A stretch of 64,000 nucleotides of DNA from G965220825 sp965220825 (GTDB taxonomy: Bacteria > Pseudomonadota > Alphaproteobacteria > UBA828). The position numbers were made by a program, and so were the translations under genes. The notes beneath the pieces are model-generated. The model was not told the origin of the DNA and ran no database searches. It saw only the letters and a program-made list of their open reading frames with translations. The stretch spans positions 744,001-808,000 of the forward strand of contig OZ244839.1 of assembly GCA_965220825.1 (NCBI GenBank), read 5' to 3'. This document shows, piece by piece, positions 28,521 through 37,103 of the stretch. Position 1 is the stretch's first letter. The number at the start of each line of letters is the position of its first letter.

Positions 28521-28987
28521 CCTCCGAAATCAAGGCTGGCGTGGAAGCGCCGGATTTCACCGCACCCACGGACGGCGGAGACACGCTCACCCTGTCGAGC
28601 CTTCGGGGCAAGGCCGTCGTCCTCTACTTCTATCCGCGTGACGACACGCCGGGTTGCACCAAGGAGGCGCAGGGCTTCACCGAAGCGCTTCCCCGGTTCG
28701 CCGAGGCGGATGTCGAAATCGTCGGTGTCTCCAAAGACAGCGTCGCGAAGCACGACAAGTTCAAGGCCAAGTACGGGCTTCCCTTTACGCTGGTTTCGGA
28801 CGAGAGCGGCAACATCTGCGAGCGTTACGGCGTGTGGGTGGAAAAGAAGAATTACGGCAAGACCTATATGGGCATCGAGCGCGCCACCTTCCTGATCGGC
28901 CCGGACGGCGTGGTGCGAACGGTCTGGCGAAAGGTCCGCGTTCCCGGCCATGTGGACGCCGTGCTGGACGCTGCGCGTACGCAATAG
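28517..28987 (+). CDS. bcp: Thiol peroxidase, Bcp/PrxQ peroxiredoxin
   Basis: A 156-residue peroxiredoxin reducing hydrogen peroxide and organic hydroperoxides. The peroxidatic Cys47 is in DDTPGCTKEA. At the place of the E. coli resolving cysteine (five residues on) there is Gln52, so the common two-Cys pair is missing; the only other Cys is C101 in SGNICERYG. It may act as a 1-Cys enzyme or use C101. It starts inside the glnE stop (ATGA), with AGGAG eight bases upstream, so the two are coupled. Confidence 0.94.
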   Translation: MTSEIKAGVEAPDFTAPTDGGDTLTLSSLRGKAVVLYFYPRDDTPGCTKEAQGFTEALPRFAEADVEIVGVSKDSVAKHDKFKAKYGLPFTLVSDESGNICERYGVWVEKKNYGKTYMGIERATFLIGPDGVVRTVWRKVRVPGHVDAVLDAARTQ

Positions 28988-29051
28988 CCCGGGGGCGGCT
29001 CTCCATCCCGAGATCCGGTCCTTCGGCAGGCACGGGTGCAGGCGAAACGCG

Positions 29052-30171
29052 TTACTCTCCGGGCTCGCCTAAAACGCCTACGCGGGCGGCGAGCGAGGCG
29101 GCGAGGAAGCCGTCGATATCGCCGTCGAGCACCGCGTCCGGGTTGGTGTTCTCGAGATTGGTGCGCACATCCTTCACCAGGCGGTAAGGCTGAAGCACAT
29201 AGGAGCGGATCTGGTGACCCCATCCGATCGCGCTCTTCTGCTCCGCGAGCGCACTGGCCTCGCTCTCGCGCTTTTGGAGTTCTTGCTCATAGAGCCTGGC
29301 GCGGAGCATGGAATAGGCAGCGGCCTTGTTGCGGTGCTGGGAGCGCTCGGCCTGGCACTGGACGACGATCCCGGTTGGGAGATGGGTGATGCGCACGGCG
29401 CTGTCCGTCCGGTTGACATGCTGTCCGCCCGCACCCGACGCCCGGTAGGTATCGATGCGGAGGTCCTTCTCGACGATTTCCACCTCGATGGCGTCGTCCA
29501 CCACGGGATAGACCCAGACGGACGCAAAGCTCGTATGGCGCCGCGAACTCGCATCGAAGGGGGATATGCGCACAAGCCGGTGCACGCCGCTCTCGGTCTT
29601 TAACCAACCGTAGCTGTTGGCGCCGGAAATCCTGATCACGGCAGACTTGATGCCCGCCTCCTCACCCGGACTCTCCTCGATCCACGAAACCTCGCAGCCG
29701 CGCCGCCCGGCCCAGCGGACATACATGCGCAGCAGCATCTCCGCCCAGTCCTGAGACTCGGTCCCGCCGGCGCCCGCGTGCGTCTCGAGGAAACAGTCGT
29801 TGCCGTCCGCTTCGCCCGAGAGCAGGCTTTCAAGCTCGCGCCGCTTGGCCTCCTTGCGAGTCTCGGCGAGGGCCGCCTCAGCCTCGGCATCCGCCGCCTG
29901 GTCGCCCTCTTCTTCGGCGAGTTCGGCCAGCGCGATGCCGTCTTCCAAATCCTGTTCGAGGGTGCGATAGGCGCTGATGGCGTCGTCGAGGCGCGTCCGC
30001 TCGCGCATCACTGCCCGCGCCTTTTCGACATCGTTCCAGAACGCGGGATCTTCCGCCTGGGCGTTCAGCTGGGCGAGTTGGGCCTCGGCGCTGTCGGGGT
30101 CAAAGATACCTCCTCAGCAGCGCCATCGACTGCCTTATGTCGTCGACGAGCGTGAGGATTTCGGCGCGCAT
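29052..30171 (-). CDS. prfB: Peptide chain release factor 2, expressed through a programmed +1 frameshift
   Basis: Release factor 2 recognises UGA/UAA and triggers peptidyl-tRNA hydrolysis. The ATG at 30171 opens a 23-codon first frame (MRAEILTLVDDIRQ...) that ends at an in-frame TGA (30102-30100). A +1 shift at CTT-TGA-C joins it to the main frame, giving 23 + 349 = 372 residues, the family's length. The anticodon-mimic SPF is in VRISPFDA and the catalytic GGQ is in GAGGQHVNR. The frameshift couples RF2 level to its own supply. It lies downstream of PBP1A, as in other alphaproteobacteria. Confidence 0.97.
30099..30114 (-). promoter_or_regulatory. prfB programmed frameshift site
   Basis: On the minus strand: an internal Shine-Dalgarno AGGAGG (30114-30109), three bases TAT, the slippery codon CTT, then TGA followed by C (30102-30099). 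Spacing and sequence match the classical RF2 site (AGG GGG TAT CTT TGA C in E. coli), with AGGAGG an even better anti-Shine-Dalgarno match. Confidence 0.97.
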
Positions 30172-30237
30172 CGCTGGTTCCGTAATGGGTTTCGCTGGAC
30201 GCCCGGCAGCCTGGAGACATGGCGGCGGGCGACGCTC

Positions 30238-32679
30238 TCAGTATAGACCGCCGAGGCCTTCGGTGGGAACCGCCTCCCCGCGCGCGTTTTCGCGGTCAAC
30301 ATCCCCGGCCGTTTCAGCCGCGCCGGAGGCGGACCGAACGCCGGGTTCGGTGCGCGGCAGGAACGCTTCCAGGAGGGTGTCGCGTCTGTCGTCGCCGGCG
30401 CCCGCCCGCGCGCCGGTCTCCCGCTCGATATGGACGAAGCGGATACCGGGCGGAACGCGAAACGGAACCGCCGGCTGGTTCTGGAGCGCGGCGGCAAGAA
30501 AATCACGCACGATCGGCGCGGCGACGCGTCCACCGGATTCGCCGTCTCCCAGGCTCTGGGGCTGGTCGAACCCGACATAGACCGCGGCCACGAGGTCCGG
30601 CGCGAAGCCGACGAACCAGGCGTCGCGGAACTCGTTGGTGGTGCCGGTCTTTCCGCCCACGGGCTTGCCGATCGCCCGGAGCGCGCGCCCCGTGCCGCGC
30701 TGCACCGCCCCTTCAAGCATGAAGACCACCTGGTAGACGGTGCGTGGATCGGCGATGCGCTCCCGGTTTTCAGGAAGGAGCGGCGGTGCCTGCCCGCCCC
30801 AGCGGTCGACGGCGCAGCTCTCGCAGGCGCGCATATCGCGCCGCCAGACGGTCCGTCCCTGGCGATCCTGGATACGCTCGATGAAGGCGGGCGTGATCCT
30901 TCGTCCGCCATTGACCAGCATCGCATAGGCGGCGGCCAGGTCGAGCGGCGTGGTTTCAATTGCACCGAGAGAAGCAGAAAGAAAGGCCGGCAGGTTCGCG
31001 GCAATCCCGAAGCGCGCGGCATAGTCGGCGATCGTCGCCATGCCGATCTGCTGGGCGATGCGGACGGTCATCAGATTCCGGGATTGCTCAAGGCCCAGGC
31101 GCAACGTGCTCAAGCCGTGGAACCGCCCGCGATAGTTCTCGGGCTTCCACTTGCCGAGGCCCGCGCCCTGGTCGATGGTGAACGGCGCATCGAGCACCAG
31201 CGAAGCCGGCGTGTAGCCATTGTCGAGGGCGGCCAGATAGACAAAGGGCTTGAAGGCCGAACCCGGTTGCCGCCGGGCCTGCGTCGCGCGATTGAACTCG
31301 CTTGCACCGAAGTCGAACCCGCCGGAAATGGCAAGCACCCGCCCGGTGTGCGGATCGAGCGCGACGAGCGCGCCGGAGACCTGCGGGATCTGGCGTAGCG
31401 CATACCCTGCCCTATCGCCGCCGAGCGATTCGACGAGTACCACATCGCCCGGGCTCAGCACCTGCCCCGCACTCTCGATCGCAGGCCCGAGCCTTCCGTC
31501 CGCGCGGGCCTCGCGGGCCCAGCGAAGCGCCTCCAGGGCGATCGCACCCCGCGTGCCGTCGCCAAAGCCGATCACGGCGCCAGCGGGCCGGACCGCCGCT
31601 ACCACAGCGGCACGCCAGGAATCCGGCATGGGCGGGGTCTCGACGGCAGCAAGCGCTTGGCGCCAGTTTTCGTCCAGTGCGATCCGGGCGAGAGGGCCGC
31701 GCCAGCCGTGGCGGGCATCGTAGGCGACAAGGCCGTTGCGAAGTGCGCGGGTGGCCTGCTCCTGCAGGGCGGGGGCCACCGTGGTGCGAACCGAAAGGCC
31801 CCCTTCGTAAAGCGCGTCTGCGCCATAGCGCTCATAGAGGCGCCGGCGCACCTCCTCGGCAAAATAAGGCGCCTCCACATAGGTCTCGGGTGCGCGCACC
31901 CGTGTCTGGAGGGGGGTCGCCACGGCGGACGCGGCCTCTTCCGTACTTATTGCGCCGGTCTCCACCATGCGGCCCAGAACCCAGTTGCGCCGTTCCAGCG
32001 CCGCTTCGTAGTTCCGCTTCGGATGGTAGTTGTTCGGCGCTTTGGGCAATGCCGCAAGATATGCCGTCTCGGCGAGGGAGAGTTCGTTCAGCGAACGGTC
32101 GAAATAGTCGAGCGCCGCCGCCGCCACCCCGTAAGAGCCGCCGCCCAGATAGATCTGATTCAGATAGAGTTCGAGAATGCGCTCCTTGCTGAACGCGTCT
32201 TCGAGTCGGATGGCGAGGATCGCCTCCTTGATCTTGCGCGAGAACGAAAGCTCGCCCGAGAGCAGGAAATTCTTGGCGACCTGCTGGGTGATGGTCGAGG
32301 CACCGACAGGGCGGCGGTCTTCGCCGAGATTGGCAAGGTTGACGACGACCGCGCGTGCGATGCTGAAGGGATCGATTCCGAAATGCCGGTAGAATGTGTC
32401 GTCTTCCGCCGCAAGGAAGGCCTGAATCACGCGGTTCGGCATGGCGGAAAGCGGAACGAAGAGGCGCTTCTCCCGGGCATATTCGGCGAGCAGGCGCCCG
32501 TCTCCGGCATGGACCCGGGTCGCAACGGGCGGCTCGTACCGCGCGAGCTGGGTGTGATCCGGCAGGTCGCGTCCATAATGGAAAAATACGAACGCAATCC
32601 CGCCGGCGGCGAGCGCCGCCAGCCCAAACAGGCTGCCGAGAGCAATGGCAATCGCTTTAAAGGCGGTGCGGCGGCGCAT
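30238..32679 (-). CDS. mrcA: Penicillin-binding protein 1A (bifunctional transglycosylase/transpeptidase)
   Basis: An 813-residue class A PBP that polymerises and cross-links peptidoglycan. A membrane anchor lies at about 10-32. The glycosyltransferase domain shows AAEDDTFYRHFGIDP and QVAKNFLLSGE. The transpeptidase domain has SAFK (in RQPGSAFKPFVYLA) as the nucleophile motif, SRN as SxN, and KTG in VGGKTGTTNE. An OB-fold-like insert separates the two domains, as in PBP1A. It starts at the base next to the amidase stop, so the two are co-translated, and prfB is upstream of neither: it follows at the 3' side. Confidence 0.94.
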   Translation of the reverse strand: MRRRTAFKAIAIALGSLFGLAALAAGGIAFVFFHYGRDLPDHTQLARYEPPVATRVHAGDGRLLAEYAREKRLFVPLSAMPNRVIQAFLAAEDDTFYRHFGIDPFSIARAVVVNLANLGEDRRPVGASTITQQVAKNFLLSGELSFSRKIKEAILAIRLEDAFSKERILELYLNQIYLGGGSYGVAAAALDYFDRSLNELSLAETAYLAALPKAPNNYHPKRNYEAALERRNWVLGRMVETGAISTEEAASAVATPLQTRVRAPETYVEAPYFAEEVRRRLYERYGADALYEGGLSVRTTVAPALQEQATRALRNGLVAYDARHGWRGPLARIALDENWRQALAAVETPPMPDSWRAAVVAAVRPAGAVIGFGDGTRGAIALEALRWAREARADGRLGPAIESAGQVLSPGDVVLVESLGGDRAGYALRQIPQVSGALVALDPHTGRVLAISGGFDFGASEFNRATQARRQPGSAFKPFVYLAALDNGYTPASLVLDAPFTIDQGAGLGKWKPENYRGRFHGLSTLRLGLEQSRNLMTVRIAQQIGMATIADYAARFGIAANLPAFLSASLGAIETTPLDLAAAYAMLVNGGRRITPAFIERIQDRQGRTVWRRDMRACESCAVDRWGGQAPPLLPENRERIADPRTVYQVVFMLEGAVQRGTGRALRAIGKPVGGKTGTTNEFRDAWFVGFAPDLVAAVYVGFDQPQSLGDGESGGRVAAPIVRDFLAAALQNQPAVPFRVPPGIRFVHIERETGARAGAGDDRRDTLLEAFLPRTEPGVRSASGAAETAGDVDRENARGEAVPTEGLGGLY

Positions 32680-33891
32680 TCAGCAACGCTCCGGGAAGTA
32701 GCCGTCGAGCGCGGTGACGATCGCCGAGGCGAGTTTCGCGCGGTGCTCCCTGCGGCGCAGCATGGCCGCGTCCTCTGCATTGGACAGGAACCCGAGCTCG
32801 ATCAGAACCGACGGCAGATCCGGCGCCCGAAGCACGCGAAAGCCCGCGAACCGGTGGGAACGGCCGACGAGCCCGGTGACCCGCCCCAGCTCGGTAACCA
32901 GGCGCGCAGCGAGAGCGCCGGAGCAGTTTATCGTGTTCTGCTGCGAAAGCGAGATGAGAACCTGAGTCACGTCCTCCTCGTAACCTTCTGAAAAATCGAT
33001 ATCCGCCACAATATCGGACTTGTTCTCCCTTGCCGCCAGAGCCGCGGCTTCGGCATCGGATGCCTTGTCCGAGAGCGTGTAGACGGACGCCCCGCCGACC
33101 CGCCGGTCGTCCAGGTGATCGGCGTGGATGGAAAGGAAGACATCGGCCGTCGCGGCGCGTGCCCGCTCGACGCGCTTGCGGAGCGGCACGTAATAGTCTC
33201 CATCCCGGATCATGACGACCCTGTACCGGCCCGTGGCCTCGAGGACGGTGCGGAGTTCGCGCGTGAACTGGAGAACGATGTCCTTCTCTCTGGCACCGTT
33301 TGCCGTGGCGCCGGGATCGCGCCCCCCGTGGCCGGGGTCCAACGCGATAAGCCGAGGCGGCGGCCCCGGCCTGCGCCGGGGAATCGGCACCGGCGCAGAC
33401 GCCGCCCGCCGCGCTGCGGCAGACTCCGTGCGCGGCAGAGGTGGATCGGCCCGTCGAGCGCGCGGCTGCGAATCCGCCCCCGCCGCCTCGGGCGCAAAGT
33501 CGATCACCAGCCTGTGGCCCGCCGCGCCTTCCGGCGGTATCACGCCGGCATAGCGCAGGGTCACGGGCCCTGAGAGATCCAGCACTACGCGAGAGCCCTC
33601 GGCGCCATGGCTGCCAAAGCGGAGGCCAAGCACCAAACTGCCGTCGAATGCCACCGTCCGATGTGTGACGCCCCACCCGAGCGGCGGCAGATCGACCACC
33701 AGCCGGTGAGGATCGTCCAGGGCGAAAATTCGAAAGTCGACCGGTGCGCTCAGATCCAGCACCAGCCGCGTCCAGTCGCCGTGGTGACCGATACGGACAT
33801 CTTCGATTCGCGGCTCCGCGGCGGCTCCGGCCGCTGCCGCGATTAGCCCGAGCATCGTCAGAACGGCCGCAATCCGGCGCGGAAAGAACAC
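32680..33891 (-). CDS. amiC: N-acetylmuramoyl-L-alanine amidase with AMIN domain
   Basis: A 403-residue periplasmic zinc amidase that removes stem peptides during cell separation. A signal peptide (about 1-25, ending GAAAE) leads into an AMIN peptidoglycan-targeting domain (about 28-135). A Pro/Arg linker (about 140-178) joins it to an Amidase_3 domain. Zinc ligands are visible in LDPGHGG, in GAREKDIV and in SIHADH; the catalytic Glu is in LIELGFLSN. It heads the amidase-PBP1A-prfB block from the promoter at 33925-33953. Confidence 0.94.
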   Translation of the reverse strand: MFFPRRIAAVLTMLGLIAAAAGAAAEPRIEDVRIGHHGDWTRLVLDLSAPVDFRIFALDDPHRLVVDLPPLGWGVTHRTVAFDGSLVLGLRFGSHGAEGSRVVLDLSGPVTLRYAGVIPPEGAAGHRLVIDFAPEAAGADSQPRARRADPPLPRTESAAARRAASAPVPIPRRRPGPPPRLIALDPGHGGRDPGATANGAREKDIVLQFTRELRTVLEATGRYRVVMIRDGDYYVPLRKRVERARAATADVFLSIHADHLDDRRVGGASVYTLSDKASDAEAAALAARENKSDIVADIDFSEGYEEDVTQVLISLSQQNTINCSGALAARLVTELGRVTGLVGRSHRFAGFRVLRAPDLPSVLIELGFLSNAEDAAMLRRREHRAKLASAIVTALDGYFPERC

Positions 33892-33924
33892 CCGATTCCA
33901 CTTCCTTGCGAGCGACTTGCGTCC

Positions 33925-33953
33925 TCATAGCCACAAGCATCCCCGCTTGACAA
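33925..33953 (-). promoter_or_regulatory. Promoter for amiC-mrcA with adjoining palindrome
   Basis: Minus strand: TTGTCA (33953-33948), a 17-base spacer, CTATGA (33930-33925). Directly upstream of the -35 lies the perfect ten-base palindrome CGATATATCG (33954-33963), which could be an operator or UP-like element. Confidence 0.5.
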
Positions 33954-34089
33954 CGATATATCGGGCTCAGCGGAGGTGGGCGCAAGAGTCTCGCGCGGGA
34001 GCGTGCGCGCGCGGGTTGTACCCTCACCCGTTCGTCGGGCGCGCGGGCGTCCGGATTCGAACATCCGCCACGACGCGCATGCCTGAGCA

Positions 34090-34119
34090 CGCGTTGAACT
34101 CTGCGCAGTTTCGAACGCG
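34090..34119 (-). terminator. Hairpin downstream of the F420/VOC operon
   Basis: CGCGTT (34090-34095) pairs with AACGCG (34114-34119), with an inner AACT/AGTT pairing. It begins about 20 bases after the VOC stop on the minus strand. There is no T-run, so termination strength is unclear. The rest of 33892-34139 holds the amiC promoter and no recognisable gene. Confidence 0.35.
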
Positions 34120-34139
34120 GAGCGACGGCAGTTCCCGTG

Positions 34140-34592
34140 CTATTTCGGTTTTTGAATCAGTTCGATGGTGATGCCGTCTCGATCCCGGGTGTAGACGACG
34201 AGGCCGCCCTTGTTGGGGCCGGCATTCACGACAATGGGCGTGCCCAGCGGCTCCGCGCCCGCCTCGCGCATGGCGGCGAGCGCGCCTTCCATGTCGTCCA
34301 CGTCGAAGGCGATATGCGCAAAACCCGCATCGCACGGGCGCGATTCGACCTTGGCGCGATTCGGCGGGGCGACATATTCGATCAGCTCCAGTCGGTGCCC
34401 CGGGGCCTGGAGGTAAGCCACCTCGATGTCCGCACCAGGAATGCCAACCACCCGCTCGATGAAGGCGGGGTCGCGGGGCGAGCGGTTCAGGAGCTCGAAG
34501 CCCAGAGCATCCCGAAAGAGGCGGATCGCATGATCAAGGTTCGAGACCGTGAAGCTCGTATGGTTGGTCCCGGTAACGCGGAAAGTCGCCAT
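34140..34592 (-). CDS. VOC / glyoxalase-fold protein
   Basis: A 150-residue vicinal-oxygen-chelate protein with two beta-alpha-beta-beta-beta modules. Likely metal ligands are His11 (TNHTSFTV), Glu in LELIEY, His in FAHIAFD and Glu in TIELIQK, the full set of glyoxalase I-like enzymes. The ATG at 34592 is chosen because GAGGAG lies eight bases before it; a GTG three codons upstream is too close to that site. It starts 12 bases after the CofGH stop and is therefore probably part of the F420 operon. Role unknown: glyoxalase, dioxygenase or epimerase are all possible. Confidence 0.82.
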   Translation of the reverse strand: MATFRVTGTNHTSFTVSNLDHAIRLFRDALGFELLNRSPRDPAFIERVVGIPGADIEVAYLQAPGHRLELIEYVAPPNRAKVESRPCDAGFAHIAFDVDDMEGALAAMREAGAEPLGTPIVVNAGPNKGGLVVYTRDRDGITIELIQKPK

Positions 34593-34604
34593 CGCCGGCA
34601 CTCC

Positions 34605-37091
34605 TCATCCATCGGCAGCCGCCGCACCCGCGCCGGCCCGCACGAGGGTCGCCGGGCGGGCGCTGCCCGCGGCGCCACCCGACCGCTCGTAGCGCCGCGC
34701 CGGCGGGTTAACCGTGGGCGTGAGCGGCGCCGCCTCGCGGGTCGCAGCATAGCGCTCTTCGGGCACGGGGCCGTAGAGGGTCGTGCGCCGGAGCGGAATG
34801 CGATCCAGACTACGGATCAAGGCCTCCATTTCGGCGGGGGGAAACTCCTGGCCGTGGCTCGCCCCCGCGGCGCGGGTGATGGATTCGTTCATGAGCGTAC
34901 CGCCGAGATCGTTGGCGCCCGCCGCGAGGCATGCCGCCGCGCCCTTCCGCCCCATCTTCACCCAGGAGGTCTGGATGTTAGGGATCGCACCATGGAGCGC
35001 GAGCCGGGCCACGGCGTGCATCAGCACCGCCTCGCGGTAGGTCGGCCCCCGGCGCGCCCGCCCTTTGAGATAGAGGGGAGCCTCCATGGGCACGAACGGC
35101 AACGGTACGAACTCGGTAAAGCCGCCGGTGCGCTCCTGAAGAGCGCGGATCCGCCCCAGATGCCGCGCCCAATGGACCGGTGCGTCCACATGGCCGAACA
35201 TGATGGTGGCGGTGCTGCGCAGCCCCGCATCGTGGGCCGCTTCCATCACCGATAGCCACTGGTCCGTCGCGATCTTGTCCGGGCAGATCGTCGCGCGAAC
35301 GCCGTCGTCCAGGATTTCCGCAGCCGTACCGGGGAGCGAGCCGAGGCCTTCGTCCCGCAGCATGGCGAGGAAATCCCCGACCGACCGGTGGAGCGTCGCC
35401 GCGCCCTGCCATATCTCCAACGGGGAGAAGGCGTGGATATGGAGCGCGGACAGCGCCTGCTTGATGGCGCGGCAGATGGAGAGATAGGTCTGGCCGGTAT
35501 AGTCGGGGTGGATGCCCCCCTGGAGGCAGACCTCGGTCGCACCCCTCGTCCAGGCTTCCCGGGAGCGCCTTACGATCTCCTTCAGCGGCAGGTCGTAGGG
35601 GCGGCCGCGCAGGTTCTCGCTCATCCTGCCCTTGGAGAAGGCGCAGAACCCGCAGCGGAAATAACAGACGTTGGTGTAGTTGATGTTGCGGTTCACCGTA
35701 TAGGTTGTCGTTGCGCCGCTGGTCCGGCGCCGGAGCCCGTCCGCCGCCGCGCAGACCGTATGGAACGCCGTGCCGCGCGCACCGAAGAGGCGGACGATAT
35801 CGGCTTCGTCGAGTCCTTCGCCTTCCTCCGCCCGCGCGAGAATGCGGTCCAGAGAGGGCGCGGCGGTAGCGGGCGGAAGGGGTGCGGCGGTTTGCGGCAG
35901 CGGCTCGTCCGCGCCCGGCACCCAGGAATCGGTCCGCGGATAGCCGCCGCCATCCACCATCTTCAGCACCCGTTCGCGAAGCGCGGGCGCAAGCCAACGC
36001 CCGACATCGCGCGCAAAGGCCGGGTGGAGAGCGAGCCGTTCCACGAGGGTCTTGCCCGTAGCGGCCGTCTCCCGGGCGAGCAAATCCAGGTGAGGCCAGG
36101 GCGCCTCGGGGTTCACGTGATCCGGCGTGACCGGGGAAACGCCGCCCCAGTCGTCAATGCCCGCCGCCACCAGCCGGGGCAGCACGCCCGGGCTGAGATT
36201 GGGCGGTGCCTGGATGCTGATCTCGGGCCCCAACAGGATGCGCGCGACGGCGATGGTCCATTGCAGCTCCCGGAGTGGAGGTTCAGGCGCCGTCGCCATG
36301 CGCGTACCGGGCTTTGCGCGGAAGTTCTGGATGATGACTTCCTGGATATGGCCACCGGAATCGTGTGCGCGGCGCAGCGCGAGCAGCGCCTCGATGCGTT
36401 CGCGATGGGTCTCGCCGATCCCGATAAGGATGCCGGACGTAAAGGGAACCGCCGCTTCGCCGGCGAGCCGAATGGTCTCCAGACGCACGGCCGGCCGCTT
36501 GTCGGGCGAGCCGTAATGAGGGCCGCCTTTCTCCCCAAGCCGCTCCGAGGCGCTCTCCAGCATGATGCCTTGAGAGACGGACACCTCGCGCAGCGTCTCA
36601 AGCTCTTCGCGCGCGAGTACGCCCGGGTTCAAGTGCGGCAGGAGCCCGGTCTCCTCCAGCACCAGCGCCGACATCTCCCGAAGGTAGGAAAGCGTGCTCT
36701 CGTGGCCCAAATCGGCAAGCGCTTCCCGCGCCGCCCGATAGCGCCGTTCCGGCTTGTCGCCGAGGGTGAAGAGCGCCTCCTTGCAGCCGGCCGCCGCACC
36801 GGCGCGGGCGACCTCCAGAACCTGGTCCGCCGTCATATAGGCGGGCTCGCCTCGCCGGGGGGGACGCGCAAAGGTGCAATAGTGGCACACGTCCCGGCAG
36901 AGATGGGTGAGCGGTATGAAGACCTTGCGCGAATAGGTCACCACGTCCGGCCGATGGCGGTCGCGCAGAGTTGCGGCGCAGTCCAGCAGCGGCGGAAGGT
37001 CGCTCTCGTTCGCGAGCTCGAGCGCCGCCGTCTCGTCGAGTCGAGAGCCCTCCAGCGCCGCCGCCAGCAGATCGTGGGTCGCCGGTTCCAT
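34605..37091 (-). CDS. fbiC: Fused FO synthase CofG-CofH (FbiC type)
   Basis: An 828-residue protein with two radical-SAM enzymes in one chain. It would condense tyrosine with the flavin precursor 5-amino-6-ribitylaminouracil to make FO, the deazaflavin core of coenzyme F420. The CofG half has the CX3CX2C cluster motif at Cys65-69-72 (CRDVCHYC); the CofH half has it at Cys476-480-483 (CYFRCGFC). Both halves look complete: CofG about 1-390, CofH about 430-790. Fused FbiC is best known from actinobacteria; separate cofG and cofH are usual in archaea and cyanobacteria. cofC ends about ten bases upstream, so the two are co-transcribed. Confidence 0.93.
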   Translation of the reverse strand: MEPATHDLLAAALEGSRLDETAALELANESDLPPLLDCAATLRDRHRPDVVTYSRKVFIPLTHLCRDVCHYCTFARPPRRGEPAYMTADQVLEVARAGAAAGCKEALFTLGDKPERRYRAAREALADLGHESTLSYLREMSALVLEETGLLPHLNPGVLAREELETLREVSVSQGIMLESASERLGEKGGPHYGSPDKRPAVRLETIRLAGEAAVPFTSGILIGIGETHRERIEALLALRRAHDSGGHIQEVIIQNFRAKPGTRMATAPEPPLRELQWTIAVARILLGPEISIQAPPNLSPGVLPRLVAAGIDDWGGVSPVTPDHVNPEAPWPHLDLLARETAATGKTLVERLALHPAFARDVGRWLAPALRERVLKMVDGGGYPRTDSWVPGADEPLPQTAAPLPPATAAPSLDRILARAEEGEGLDEADIVRLFGARGTAFHTVCAAADGLRRRTSGATTTYTVNRNINYTNVCYFRCGFCAFSKGRMSENLRGRPYDLPLKEIVRRSREAWTRGATEVCLQGGIHPDYTGQTYLSICRAIKQALSALHIHAFSPLEIWQGAATLHRSVGDFLAMLRDEGLGSLPGTAAEILDDGVRATICPDKIATDQWLSVMEAAHDAGLRSTATIMFGHVDAPVHWARHLGRIRALQERTGGFTEFVPLPFVPMEAPLYLKGRARRGPTYREAVLMHAVARLALHGAIPNIQTSWVKMGRKGAAACLAAGANDLGGTLMNESITRAAGASHGQEFPPAEMEALIRSLDRIPLRRTTLYGPVPEERYAATREAAPLTPTVNPPARRYERSGGAAGSARPATLVRAGAGAAAADG

Positions 37092-37103
37092 CACGGGCGG
37101 ACG

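Noticed and set aside
30012..30171. prfB as a simple gene starting at 30011, or as a frameshifted pseudogene
   Set aside because: The break is the well-known programmed frameshift, with all of its signals in place.
34049..34068. A GGATTCGAACATCC stretch resembling a tRNA T-arm
   Set aside because: The loop is six rather than seven bases and no acceptor, D or anticodon stems can be built around it on either strand.
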